A DNA stretch of 53,582 nucleotides from positions 1-53,582 of the forward strand of contig JBDKSF010000036.1 of NCBI GenBank assembly GCA_039680785.1. Direction: 5' to 3'. Shown here piece by piece: positions 16,084 through 23,417 of this stretch. The position numbers and the translations under genes are program-made. The notes below the pieces were generated by a model. That model was not told the DNA's origin. It worked only from the letters and a program-made list of their open reading frames with translations, and made no database searches. The stretch is from Candidatus Cloacimonas sp. Its GTDB lineage: Bacteria; Cloacimonadota; Cloacimonadia; Cloacimonadales; Cloacimonadaceae. The first letter of the stretch is position 1. Each line of letters starts with the position of its first letter.

Positions 16084-17526
16084 TTACACCTTTTCTAAGA
16101 TGAAGAACAAGCGACTATATTTTTCATCTATGCCAGACAAGTGTTTTGGATATAGATTTGTTTTGTTTTGGGCGCTATGAATGGCTTTCACTTTAAGAGA
16201 AGAATTATTGATCAATTCCAGCAGTTCAGTTGTAAAATAAACTCTTTGTAAATGTTGTTCATATTGATAGTTATAACCGATGGCATCTTTTTGAAAGAAG
16301 TGCAGAGCTGATTTTTGCCACAGTTGAACACTTTCAAACCACGCTTGATGAACCATAAAACCATCAGAATAATGTTGCAAATCACAGATATTGGCAAAAT
16401 TATCAATGCTGTTTTCCAGAGTGGAAATATCAAAAATAAACAATCCCCCTTTTTCTAAAGCCAACGAGACCTCGGAAAGAGTTTTACTAATCTGTTTTGC
16501 TTGTGTAAGGTAGTTTATACTGTCAAATATACAAAGCACCAGTTGATAATCCTTACCAGGAATGGGATCGGTCATAGAAGCATAATATAATTTTGGTTTT
16601 GATGGCTTTTTGGATGCCATTTTCAGCATATCTAAAGACATATCGCAAGCATAAACATCATAACCTTTTTGAACCAGTTTCTGGGCTACATTTGCCGTTC
16701 CACAAGCAAGCTCCAGAATTTTATTCAGTTTCAAAGAAGAGTATTGTTTATACCAAGATAAGATATAGTTCACCCATATATCGTAATCTACCTGTGCCAT
16801 ATATTCATCGTAATGGCTGGCAAAAAATGAATAGGACTGTGAATAGTTCTTTTGGCAATAGCGTATTCCTGCCAAATCATAACTGTTTTCCAATCCCCGC
16901 ATTTGGCTAAGTAATTGCTTTTGGGCAATATACAATAACCGGTATGCGTTACTGTCTTCCACCCTCAGGTCTCGATAATTGATTTCAGGATAAAACACTT
17001 GCCACTTTTCATTGTCTATACTTACAAGTGCCTCAGCAATTCTGTTATTGGTGGTTAGCAAAACAGAATTGGGTTTTTTACTTTCCAAAAACATCTGTAG
17101 ATTCTTATAAACAAAAAGACCCTCTCTTTTACAATAAAGTTGTTCCGCAGAATCATTTTCCAGAACACAAGGGCTCAAGCCATAGATAGAAAGATCAGTT
17201 TGAAATATATCGGTCTCTTTCAGTTCCAAAATTGCTATTTCGGGATGGACAAATAGAATCGGTGATTTTACTTCGTTTTGCTTGCTGTAATAAACAAAAG
17301 AAGCAGAATCGGCAAAGAAACAGATATTATTTTCAGTAGGAACAGGAAGTTTGCCTATTTCCTTAATGCCTCTGAAATGAATGTTATCTACAGTGTGTTT
17401 GGGGATTTCTTCGTCTGGGCAAATAATTTCCAATTCAAGTTCCGCATTTAACGGAGAGAATTCACAGGCGTCGATTATTTTTTCAATATCGGAAAACAAG
17501 TAGGTTATAATGGATATTTTTGGCAT
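16084..17526 (-). CDS. SAM-dependent methyltransferase with an unassigned N-terminal domain
   Basis: The C-terminal half is a class I methyltransferase: motif I ILELACGTANVAQKL near residue 270, the acidic motif VYACDMSLDML, and LVLCIFDSINYL where motif IV is expected. The N-terminal 220 residues do not show a family I can name with confidence. They begin PKISIITYLFSDIE, which resembles the first strand of GT-A glycosyltransferases but without a convincing DxD. The substrate is unknown. It sits 3 nt upstream of rnhB and 8 nt downstream of the PyrE fusion. The total of 480 residues is about twice a stand-alone methyltransferase. Confidence 0.75.
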   Translation of the reverse strand: MPKISIITYLFSDIEKIIDACEFSPLNAELELEIICPDEEIPKHTVDNIHFRGIKEIGKLPVPTENNICFFADSASFVYYSKQNEVKSPILFVHPEIAILELKETDIFQTDLSIYGLSPCVLENDSAEQLYCKREGLFVYKNLQMFLESKKPNSVLLTTNNRIAEALVSIDNEKWQVFYPEINYRDLRVEDSNAYRLLYIAQKQLLSQMRGLENSYDLAGIRYCQKNYSQSYSFFASHYDEYMAQVDYDIWVNYILSWYKQYSSLKLNKILELACGTANVAQKLVQKGYDVYACDMSLDMLKMASKKPSKPKLYYASMTDPIPGKDYQLVLCIFDSINYLTQAKQISKTLSEVSLALEKGGLFIFDISTLENSIDNFANICDLQHYSDGFMVHQAWFESVQLWQKSALHFFQKDAIGYNYQYEQHLQRVYFTTELLELINNSSLKVKAIHSAQNKTNLYPKHLSGIDEKYSRLFFILEKV

Positions 17527-17534
17527 ACTAAACT

Positions 17535-18326
17535 TTATACTTTATCACTGCTGCCGGGTTTTATGAGAGGAATACTCTGCTTACAGGCATCACAATTTTC
17601 GGGCTCATAGGCAGGAATATCTAAGCTTAGCAATGGTTCCATCGGAAGAGAAAATTGCACATTCCCACCGCTTCTATCTACTAAAACTCCAATGGCAATA
17701 ACTTCCAATCCCTTATTTTCCAGACAGTTAATAACTTCTTGAATACTTCCACCCGTAGTAAGAATATCTTCCACAATTACCGTTTTCCGAATTTTAGAGA
17801 GGTCAAAACCGCTGCGTAAAGTCATTTCTCCATCTTTGCGTTGCGTAAAGAGAAAACTTTTGTTCATCAGCAAAGCAACATCAAAAGCAAGAGCGATGCC
17901 TCCGTAAGCGGGACCCACAATGGCATCAAAATCATAATCGGCAAGACGATTGGCAAGGAGCTTACAGAGATTATGAGCCGCAGCCGGATTTTGGAGGATT
18001 CTGATTTTTTCTATATACTGTTTGCTATGTTTGCCTGAGGTTAATTGAAAATGACCTTTCAGCAGAGCTCCTTCGCTATGCAAAATCTTTGTTACATAGT
18101 CCGAATCTTCCAGACCTGTGATAAGTTCTTTAGCTTCGTGTTCCTCATTTTCCGGAACCTGCAATTCAATTTTATACATATCCCCGGCGATGGAAGCATA
18201 CATACTCATCATTCTTTCATTTAGTAAATAGGGATGAAAACCGGATTCTTCCAAAAAACCCTTTGCTAATTCAGCTTCAAAGGGATTTGTATAGGTAGCA
18301 ATGGTGATAAGTTCATTCTCTTCCAT
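17535..18326 (-). CDS. pyrE: DUF2007-orotate phosphoribosyltransferase fusion
   Basis: Makes orotidine 5'-monophosphate from orotate and PRPP in pyrimidine synthesis. Residues 1 to about 75 match the DUF2007 type (small predicted signalling domain): NPFEAELAKGFLEESG, then a hydrophobic strand and the segment IELQVPENEEHEAKELI. The PyrE part starts near ILHSEGALLKGHFQLTSGKHS, includes IVGPAYGGIALAF and the PRPP loop VIVEDILTTGGS, and ends CDACKQSIPLIKPGSS, the C-terminal motif of the bacterial long-form enzyme. The total of 263 residues compares with about 190 for PyrE alone. The start is backed by AAAGGAAGAAG upstream. Other pyr genes are not nearby. The fusion is read as one uninterrupted frame. 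Confidence 0.88.
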   Translation of the reverse strand: MEENELITIATYTNPFEAELAKGFLEESGFHPYLLNERMMSMYASIAGDMYKIELQVPENEEHEAKELITGLEDSDYVTKILHSEGALLKGHFQLTSGKHSKQYIEKIRILQNPAAAHNLCKLLANRLADYDFDAIVGPAYGGIALAFDVALLMNKSFLFTQRKDGEMTLRSGFDLSKIRKTVIVEDILTTGGSIQEVINCLENKGLEVIAIGVLVDRSGGNVQFSLPMEPLLSLDIPAYEPENCDACKQSIPLIKPGSSDKV

Positions 18327-18433
18327 TTTTCTTCTTCCTTTATGTTTCGCCGTATAAAATTCGGCAAATATATTTTTAAGCTTAGGTCAATGACCTTTTG
18401 GGTAAAATGGAATTCACTGTCTTAATTTTTGGG

Positions 18434-18465
18434 GGAACCGGACAGATAAAGATCTATCCGGTTCC
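18434..18465. other. Strong hairpin between the 2-oxoacid oxidoreductase operon and pyrE
   Basis: GGAACCGGA and TCCGGTTCC pair over 9 bp; after a C-A mismatch, AGAT pairs with ATCT around an AAAG loop. It follows the minus-strand gamma-subunit stop by about 20 nt, where a terminator is expected. On the minus strand, however, the stem is followed by CCCCCAAAAATT and not by T, while the T run lies on the plus-strand side. Likely a 3'-end or terminator structure of unusual form. Confidence 0.6.
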
Positions 18466-18486
18466 TCATATTTTTTTGTAATAAGA

Positions 18487-19032
18487 TCAAGTATGTTGTT
18501 TAGCGATCTCTATTCCGCGTTTGATGGCAGTGAGATTTTTGGCAAGCAAATCAGGATTTTTCTCCTTCATAAAGGAAGTTAAATTCTGTTCCAGAGTTTC
18601 GTATTGGATGATATTTGTTTTCCCAATAACAACACCAGTTGCCAGCATATTGAGCACAATCATACTTCCAATCTCAGTTGCAATATCATTCATCGGTATC
18701 GCTATCTTGGTTATATCTTCCCTTTTACATCCGCGAGGACACATATTGGTATTATAAATTAATATGCCGCCAGCGCGCATAGAAGGAGCGAATTTATCGA
18801 TGGAGGGCTGATTTAAAGCTACCAGCACATCTGGAAAACTGACGATTGGAGAGGCAATCGGTTCAGTGGAAACAACAGTAGATACATTAGCAGTTCCACC
18901 TCTCATTTCGGGACCGTAAGAAGGTAGCCAAGAAACATTCTTCCCTTCTTGCATTGCTGCTTGGGCAATAAATTTGCCTATAGTAAGAACTCCTTGACCG
19001 CCAAAACCAGCACAAATCATTTCCGTAGTCAT
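18487..19032 (-). CDS. 2-oxoacid:ferredoxin oxidoreductase, gamma subunit
   Basis: Small catalytic-core subunit of a pyruvate/2-ketoisovalerate/2-oxoglutarate:ferredoxin oxidoreductase. The protein begins with the family signature AGFGGQGVLTIGKFIAQAA and shows SYGPEMRGGTANVS. The length of 181 residues is normal. It begins in a TAATG overlap with the beta subunit. Gene order ferredoxin-alpha-beta-gamma and the alpha type point to the VOR/KOR group, so a branched-chain 2-oxoacid or 2-oxoglutarate is the likely substrate. It is the last gene of the operon, followed by the hairpin at 18434-18465. Confidence 0.9.
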   Translation of the reverse strand: MTTEMICAGFGGQGVLTIGKFIAQAAMQEGKNVSWLPSYGPEMRGGTANVSTVVSTEPIASPIVSFPDVLVALNQPSIDKFAPSMRAGGILIYNTNMCPRGCKREDITKIAIPMNDIATEIGSMIVLNMLATGVVIGKTNIIQYETLEQNLTSFMKEKNPDLLAKNLTAIKRGIEIAKQHT

Positions 19033-19781
19033 TATTCCACTCCTTCACCTTTATCGCGAAAGACACCTGGTTTGAAGAAAGGTAGCATATTTTCTTTTGC
19101 CCATTGCCTTGCTTGTTCAGGTTCATAACCCCAATTGGTAGGGCAGGTGCTGATAAATTCTATAAAGGTAAAACCGCGATTTTCTTTATTATAACGAATT
19201 GCTTTGCTAACCGCTTTTTTGGCTTTAATGATATCGGCAGGACTTAAAAGTGAGACCCTTTCAATATAATAGGGAGCCACCAAAGTAGATAATAGTTCAC
19301 AAACCCTAATTGGGTAACCAATATCATCTACATTTCTTCCATAAGGACTGGTAGTGGTTTTCATATCAGGCAAAGTTGTAGGAGCCATTTGTCCTCCGGT
19401 CATACCATAAATTGCATTATTAACGAAGAACACGCTTATCTTTTCTCCCCGATTTGCAGAATGGATAATTTCAGCAGTTCCTATGGCAGCTAAATCACCA
19501 TCTCCCTGATAAGTAAATACATGCATATCAGGACGGGCTCTTTTTATTCCAGTAGCAACGGCAGGAGCCCTTCCATGAGCTGCTTCAGCCATATCACAAT
19601 TAAAATAATTGTAGGCAAAAACAGCACAACCGACGGGTGCCACACCAGCTATTTGATTGATTAAACCATTTTCATCTATTGCTTCGGCAATTAATCTATG
19701 AGCTACACCATGCATACATCCAGGACAATAATGGAAAGGGACTTTTGTAAGTGCTTCAGGGCGTTTTGCAATAATTTCCAT
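19032..19781 (-). CDS. 2-oxoacid:ferredoxin oxidoreductase, beta subunit (thiamine diphosphate-binding)
   Basis: Holds the TPP and one [4Fe-4S] cluster. Seen: HYCPGCMHGVAHRL with the cluster cysteines near the N-terminus, GVAPVGCAVF, the TPP motif GDGDLAAIGTAEIIHSANR and the NNAIYGMTGGQMAPTT segment. The frame is open up to 19871, but the start was set at 19781 because AAGGAGG lies 5 nt upstream of that ATG and the added residues would overlap the alpha gene. This gives 249 residues, the normal size. It overlaps the gamma start by TAATG. Confidence 0.92.
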   Translation of the reverse strand: MEIIAKRPEALTKVPFHYCPGCMHGVAHRLIAEAIDENGLINQIAGVAPVGCAVFAYNYFNCDMAEAAHGRAPAVATGIKRARPDMHVFTYQGDGDLAAIGTAEIIHSANRGEKISVFFVNNAIYGMTGGQMAPTTLPDMKTTTSPYGRNVDDIGYPIRVCELLSTLVAPYYIERVSLLSPADIIKAKKAVSKAIRYNKENRGFTFIEFISTCPTNWGYEPEQARQWAKENMLPFFKPGVFRDKGEGVE

Positions 19782-19794
19782 TTTTCCTCCTTCC

Positions 19795-20874
19795 TTAAAA
19801 ACACGATTCCAGTTTTTCTTTGATCTCAGCAGGAGTGAAAACGACGCCTCCCACTTTTCCCCAAAAATCAACCGGAACCTTTCCTTCTACGGCAATTTTT
19901 ACATCTTCTACCATTTGTCCCGAATTGAGTTCAAATACATATACTTTTTTCACATTTTTCCCAATTGCTTGTTTAATTGCATCATAGGGATAGGGCCAAA
20001 CACGAATGGGACGAATTAAACCAACATTCTTCCCTTCCTTAAGAACTTCATTGATGGCTGATTTTACAACCCGGCTGGCAGTTCCCCATGCAACGCAAAG
20101 AACTTCATTATCATCGGAGACATTATAGGTCTCATAACGAATTTCATTTTTATCTATTATCGCGTATTTTTTATAGAGGTTCAGAACATGCTGTTCCAAA
20201 ACTTGGGGATCAAGTTCCAAGGAATTTATTTCATGATGATGCTTTTTATCGCCATCTTCATTGGGACAAATACACCAGGAAAGATGTTGATTGGCAAGCT
20301 CTTGTAATTCCTCTTCCGTTTTTGCCGGCTTAAATTCCACCGGCTCCATCATTTGTCCCAGCATTCCGTCGGCAAGAATCATAACGGGATTACGATATTT
20401 ATCTGCCAAATCAAATGCTTCACTTGCCATATCGGCAAATTCCTGAACCGAACTTGGAGCCAAAACAATTAAACGATAATCGCCATGACCACCGCCTTTA
20501 GTTGCCTGAAAATAATCACCTTGGGCGGGTTGGATGTCTCCCAAACCGGGACCACCGCGTTGAACATTAACTACCACACAAGGAAGTTCTGCACCAGCAA
20601 TATATGAAAGACCTTCCATTTTTAAAGAAATGCCAGGTGAAGAGGAGGAAGTCATCACTCTTTTTCCACTTCCAGCAGCACCGTAAACCATATTGATGGC
20701 AGCAACTTCACTTTCTGCTTGAATAAAAGTGCCTTTTACTTTAGGCATCATTTTTGCCATATATTCAATTAATTCGCTTTGGGGTGTAATGGGATAGGCA
20801 AAATACAATCGACAACCACTTCTAATTGCCGCTTCTGCAATTGCTTCATTACCTTTCATTAAAATTTTAGACAT
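19795..20874 (-). CDS. 2-oxoacid:ferredoxin oxidoreductase, alpha subunit
   Basis: Large subunit of the oxidoreductase that decarboxylates a 2-oxoacid to acyl-CoA with reduction of ferredoxin. The N-terminus KGNEAIAEAAIRSGCRLYFA is the VorB/KorA type, followed by PITPQSELIEYMA, the AESEVAAINMVYGAAGSG segment and SSSSPGISLKMEG. The frame is open from 20907, but the ATG at 20874 (MSKILMKG) was chosen: it lies 7 nt after the ferredoxin stop with a GAGG site in front. This gives 359 residues. The subunit type favours branched-chain 2-oxoacids (VOR) or 2-oxoglutarate over pyruvate. Confidence 0.92.
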   Translation of the reverse strand: MSKILMKGNEAIAEAAIRSGCRLYFAYPITPQSELIEYMAKMMPKVKGTFIQAESEVAAINMVYGAAGSGKRVMTSSSSPGISLKMEGLSYIAGAELPCVVVNVQRGGPGLGDIQPAQGDYFQATKGGGHGDYRLIVLAPSSVQEFADMASEAFDLADKYRNPVMILADGMLGQMMEPVEFKPAKTEEELQELANQHLSWCICPNEDGDKKHHHEINSLELDPQVLEQHVLNLYKKYAIIDKNEIRYETYNVSDDNEVLCVAWGTASRVVKSAINEVLKEGKNVGLIRPIRVWPYPYDAIKQAIGKNVKKVYVFELNSGQMVEDVKIAVEGKVPVDFWGKVGGVVFTPAEIKEKLESCF

Positions 20875-20881
20875 TATAACC

Positions 20882-21085
20882 TCACTTCTCAATCGTAATC
20901 GCCACATCGGGACAGGTTATATAACAAAGTTTGCAGGCAGTACACTTTTCCTGCTCAATACACTCTGCATAGTTATAGCCCTTGGCATTAATGTTTTCCG
21001 ATAAATGAATAATCTTTCTCGGACAAGCAATTATGCACAAACCACAACCTTTGCAGTAATTGGGATCAACAGTCATTTTGGGCAT
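20882..21085 (-). CDS. 2[4Fe-4S] ferredoxin subunit of 2-oxoacid oxidoreductase
   Basis: Two classical cluster motifs are seen, CKGCGLCIIACP and CTACKLCYITCP, in a 67-residue protein. It carries electrons from the TPP subunit to free ferredoxin. The frame also allows a GTG at 21094, but the ATG at 21085 has AGAGG 8 nt upstream and fits the family length. It is the first gene of the operon. Confidence 0.93.
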   Translation of the reverse strand: MPKMTVDPNYCKGCGLCIIACPRKIIHLSENINAKGYNYAECIEQEKCTACKLCYITCPDVAITIEK

Positions 21086-21125
21086 AATAAACACCTCTCT
21101 TTATATGTTTTTCTTCTTTATGTGA

Positions 21126-21154
21126 TACATCAATTTTTTGGCTTATTCTGTCAA
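21126..21154 (-). promoter_or_regulatory. Possible promoter of the 2-oxoacid oxidoreductase operon
   Basis: On the minus strand a perfect TTGACA (21154-21149) is followed after 17 nt by GATGTA (21131-21126), a weak -10. Position, about 40 nt before the ferredoxin start, is right. Confidence 0.35.
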
Positions 21155-21171
21155 ACTATTTCTTTTTAAAC

Positions 21172-21390
21172 CTGGAAGAACTACATCTTGTCGTTCCACT
21201 TACAACCGAGTTATTTCGTTATTGCGCTTTTTATAATAACGATATAAAATATAAAATTGGAGTTGACGAGAACATTAACATCTGGAAGAACGACATCTTG
21301 TCGTTCCACTGGCAACCGAGTTATCTCGTTATTGCGCTTTTTATAGTAACGATATAAAATATAAAATTGAAGTTGATGAGGACTTTAAAA
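21172..21390. repeat. Tandem duplication of a 110-bp palindrome-bearing unit
   Basis: Units start CTGGAAGAAC at 21172 and 21282 and differ at only about a dozen positions. Each unit holds three dyads. The first is GAACGACA-TCT-TGTCGTTC (perfect in unit 2, one mismatch in unit 1). The second is CGAG-TTAT-CTCG (unit 2; imperfect in unit 1). The third is CGTTATT...AATAACG (perfect in unit 1, one mismatch in unit 2). Period is exactly 110 bp. Confidence 0.9.
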
Positions 21391-21392
21391 TT

Positions 21393-21524
21393 GCGGAGGA
21401 TCAGCGTCCTCCGGCTACACTTTTTGCGGAAGAAAGGCGTCCTCCGGCTACATTTTTTGCGGAAGATCAGCGTCCTCCGACTACGCTTTTTGCAGAGGAT
21501 CAGCGTCCTCCGGCTACACACCTG
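21393..21524. repeat. Four tandem 33-bp units, each with a GGAGGA/TCCTCC hairpin
   Basis: Units start at 21393, 21426, 21459 and 21492 with a constant 33-bp period and no spacer. Consensus features are GCGGAGGATCAGCGTCCTCC followed by GGCTACACTTTTT. In units 1 and 4 the core GAGGA-N6-TCCTC is a perfect dyad; in units 2 and 3 it is weakened by changes in the left arm. The T run at the end of each unit makes each look like a miniature stem plus T-tract on the plus strand. The array follows the 110-bp repeats by 2 bp. Confidence 0.9.
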
Positions 21525-21636
21525 TGTCTATAATTTATACATAGTTCTTTGCAACGCATATAAATACTAAATATTTCCACTTGATATAGTAAGAGAACTG
21601 TAACTGATTGTAACATAGTCAATTCAGTAACGACCC

Positions 21637-21696
21637 AGTAACATTTCCGTAACACTTCCGTAATAGCGTTACTGAATCGTTAGAGAAATGTAACAA
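21637..21696. repeat. Phased GTAAC/GTTAC element, copy B
   Basis: Aligns without gaps to 5261-5320. Pentamers begin at 21638 and 21649 (GTAAC), 21660 (GTAAT), 21668 (GTTAC), 21679 (GTTAG) and 21690 (GTAAC), the same 11-11-8-11-11 spacing as copy A. On the left three more GTAAC at 21600, 21610 and 21627 extend the array, the last in the same 11-bp phase. It lies about 255 bp upstream of rlpA. Confidence 0.7.
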
Positions 21697-21895
21697 GAGA
21701 ATAAGTGTATAAAGAAAGGGTAAAACAGCTTAAATACGCTGATATTACACGATATAAGGATATAAATCAATAATATGGATTATGCTGAGGACAGGGAATA
21801 TTTGCCAAACTTACATAATGCCAGATTAAGTTAGAAGAGCGATCCCATAACTAATTGTTACACAATATTATAAGGTTGTTTTGGCATTATTTTTC

Positions 21896-21924
21896 TTGAC
21901 AATATAGTAGGCCTAAAAAATTAT
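21896..21924 (+). promoter_or_regulatory. Sigma-70-type promoter for rlpA
   Basis: Perfect TTGACA (21896-21901), a 17-nt spacer and AATTAT (21919-21924, four of six matches). It would give a leader of about 20 nt. Confidence 0.55.
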
Positions 21925-21952
21925 CACACCCATCACATAACTAAGGAAAATG

Positions 21953-22447
21953 ATGAAGAAACACAAAAAGAAATTATTGGCTTGCTTAATTGGAATTCAG
22001 GTTATGTTTATTGCGCCTGTAATTGCCCAAACCATAGCAAGCTTAAATGAAGAAGAATTAATTACGGAACAAAGAGGGGTTGTAATTGATTCTTTGCAAA
22101 CTCAAGAACCGCCGGGAGCTCCCCCGGGTGAAAAAATGGTCGCTACTTTTTATTCTAAACGATTTCAGGGTAGAAGAACGGCAAGTGGCGAAAAATATGA
22201 TCGCGATGCCCTCACTTGTGCCCATAAGACCCTCCCCTTTCAAACCTTATTAAAAATAACCAATCCTCAAAACAACAAATCCATAACCGTGCGCGTTAAC
22301 GACAGAGGTCCCTTCAATCGTGGCAGAGATATCGATCTTTCTTATGCTGCGGCAAAAGAAATTGATATGCTTTCTGCTGGTGTAATACCTGTAATTGTGG
22401 AAATATTATCTCCCACACCAACGGATTCTTTGCTGGCAAAACGATAG
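21953..22447 (+). CDS. rlpA: RlpA-like septal ring lytic transglycosylase (double-psi beta-barrel)
   Basis: Periplasmic or lipid-anchored protein that cleaves denuded peptidoglycan glycans. The N-terminus is a signal peptide (KKHKKKLLACLIGIQVMFIA, cleavage near AQ). After a linker the RlpA domain is seen: ATFYSKRFQGRRTASGEKYD, LPFQTLLKITN, the conserved VRVNDRGPF with the catalytic Asp, and GRDIDLSYAAA. There is no SPOR domain, so septal targeting is not evident. There are two ATG in tandem (21950 and 21953); the second was chosen because AAGGA would be only 2 nt from the first. 164 residues. A sigma-70-type promoter lies at 21896-21924. Confidence 0.88.
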   Translation: MKKHKKKLLACLIGIQVMFIAPVIAQTIASLNEEELITEQRGVVIDSLQTQEPPGAPPGEKMVATFYSKRFQGRRTASGEKYDRDALTCAHKTLPFQTLLKITNPQNNKSITVRVNDRGPFNRGRDIDLSYAAAKEIDMLSAGVIPVIVEILSPTPTDSLLAKR

Positions 22448-22502
22448 ATATAAAGCTTTTTTTATTTTCATCCTGTTTTAAATAAAGGCAGGTAATTGGA
22501 AG

Positions 22503-23417
22503 ATGCGTCCGCCATTATATTATACATCCGCTATACAACAAGCGTTAAAAACCAATAAACCAATTCTGGCAATGGAATCAACCGTCCTTACTCATGGTTT
22601 GCCTTATCCCGATAATTTATTAATCTTAGACGATCTGGAAGCCCTTTGTTTAGATCTGAAAGTGGAGCCAGCAACAGTAATTATTTTGGATGGCAAAATT
22701 CACATCGGAATGGGTGAAGCGGAAAAAGCGATTCTGAAACAAAAAATAATACGGAAACAAGAGCTGCATAAATTTGGTATGCGAGACATTCCCTATGCCA
22801 TAAGTAATCAAAAAAGCGGAGGAACAACCGTTTCTGCCACAATGCTGCTCTGTTTTAAGGCAGGTATAAAGGTCTTTGCTACCGGAGGAATTGGAGGGGT
22901 TCATAAAAATTGGAATGAGACATTGGATATATCTTCTGATTTAAAAGCTCTTGCTCAAATACCGATAATAGTAATTTCCGCTGGGTGTAAAGCCATTTTG
23001 GATATTCCTGCTACGCTGGAAGTTCTGGAAAGTGAAGCAGTTCCAGTTTTGGGATGGAAGACCAATGAATTTCCTGCTTTTTATTCACGCCGAAGCGGAA
23101 AAAAGATAGACAGAATTGAAAGCGCCAAAGATGTGGTAAATATCTATCAAGTAATGCAAGAATTGTATCCGCAACCTACCGGAATTTTAGTGGCAAATCC
23201 CGTGCCGGAAAAGGACGAAATTCCTTTTGCGGAAATGGATAAATATATCGCAGCAGCGGTTGAAGAAGCCAAAGCAAAAAAGATTTGTGGAAAGGATTTA
23301 ACCCCCTTCCTACTGGCAAAGTTAGCAGAAAAAACGGTTGGCAAATCGGTTCAGACCAATCTGGCTTTGCTAAAAAATAATATAATAATCGGCGCACAAA
23401 TCGCCAAGGAGCTATAA
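22503..23417 (+). CDS. psuG: Pseudouridine-5'-phosphate glycosidase
   Basis: Splits pseudouridine 5'-phosphate reversibly into uracil and ribose 5-phosphate. Family signatures are clear: LAMESTVLTHGLPYP with the catalytic Glu, DGKIHIGM, the lysine in NQKSGGTTVSATM, and FATGGIGGVHK. The length of 304 residues is standard. The partner kinase PsuK is not beside it, so pseudouridine phosphorylation must be done by another gene. It ends in a TAATG overlap with the M55 peptidase, so the two are co-translated. Confidence 0.95.
   Translation: MRPPLYYTSAIQQALKTNKPILAMESTVLTHGLPYPDNLLILDDLEALCLDLKVEPATVIILDGKIHIGMGEAEKAILKQKIIRKQELHKFGMRDIPYAISNQKSGGTTVSATMLLCFKAGIKVFATGGIGGVHKNWNETLDISSDLKALAQIPIIVISAGCKAILDIPATLEVLESEAVPVLGWKTNEFPAFYSRRSGKKIDRIESAKDVVNIYQVMQELYPQPTGILVANPVPEKDEIPFAEMDKYIAAAVEEAKAKKICGKDLTPFLLAKLAEKTVGKSVQTNLALLKNNIIIGAQIAKEL

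Larger units (their letters stand above)
21086..21952. other. Repeat-rich divergent intergenic region
   Basis: About 865 bp without a credible gene. From left to right it holds a possible minus-strand promoter (21126-21154), two tandem 110-bp units (21172-21390), four tandem 33-bp units (21393-21524), the phased GTAAC array (21600-21696) and the rlpA promoter (21896-21924). A small dyad TTGT-TAC-ACAA lies near 21855-21865. Short frames on both strands across the 33-bp array arise only because the period is a multiple of three. Confidence 0.7.

Noticed and set aside
21393-21524. CRISPR array
   Set aside because: The units are directly adjacent without unique spacers, only four in number, and no cas gene is near.
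21321-21570. Short open frames on both strands over the 33-bp array, encoding repeats such as ISVLRLHFLRK
   Set aside because: The repeat period is a multiple of three, so any stop-free frame stays open. The peptides are basic and low in complexity, lack ribosome sites, and the DNA shows palindromic rather than coding constraint.
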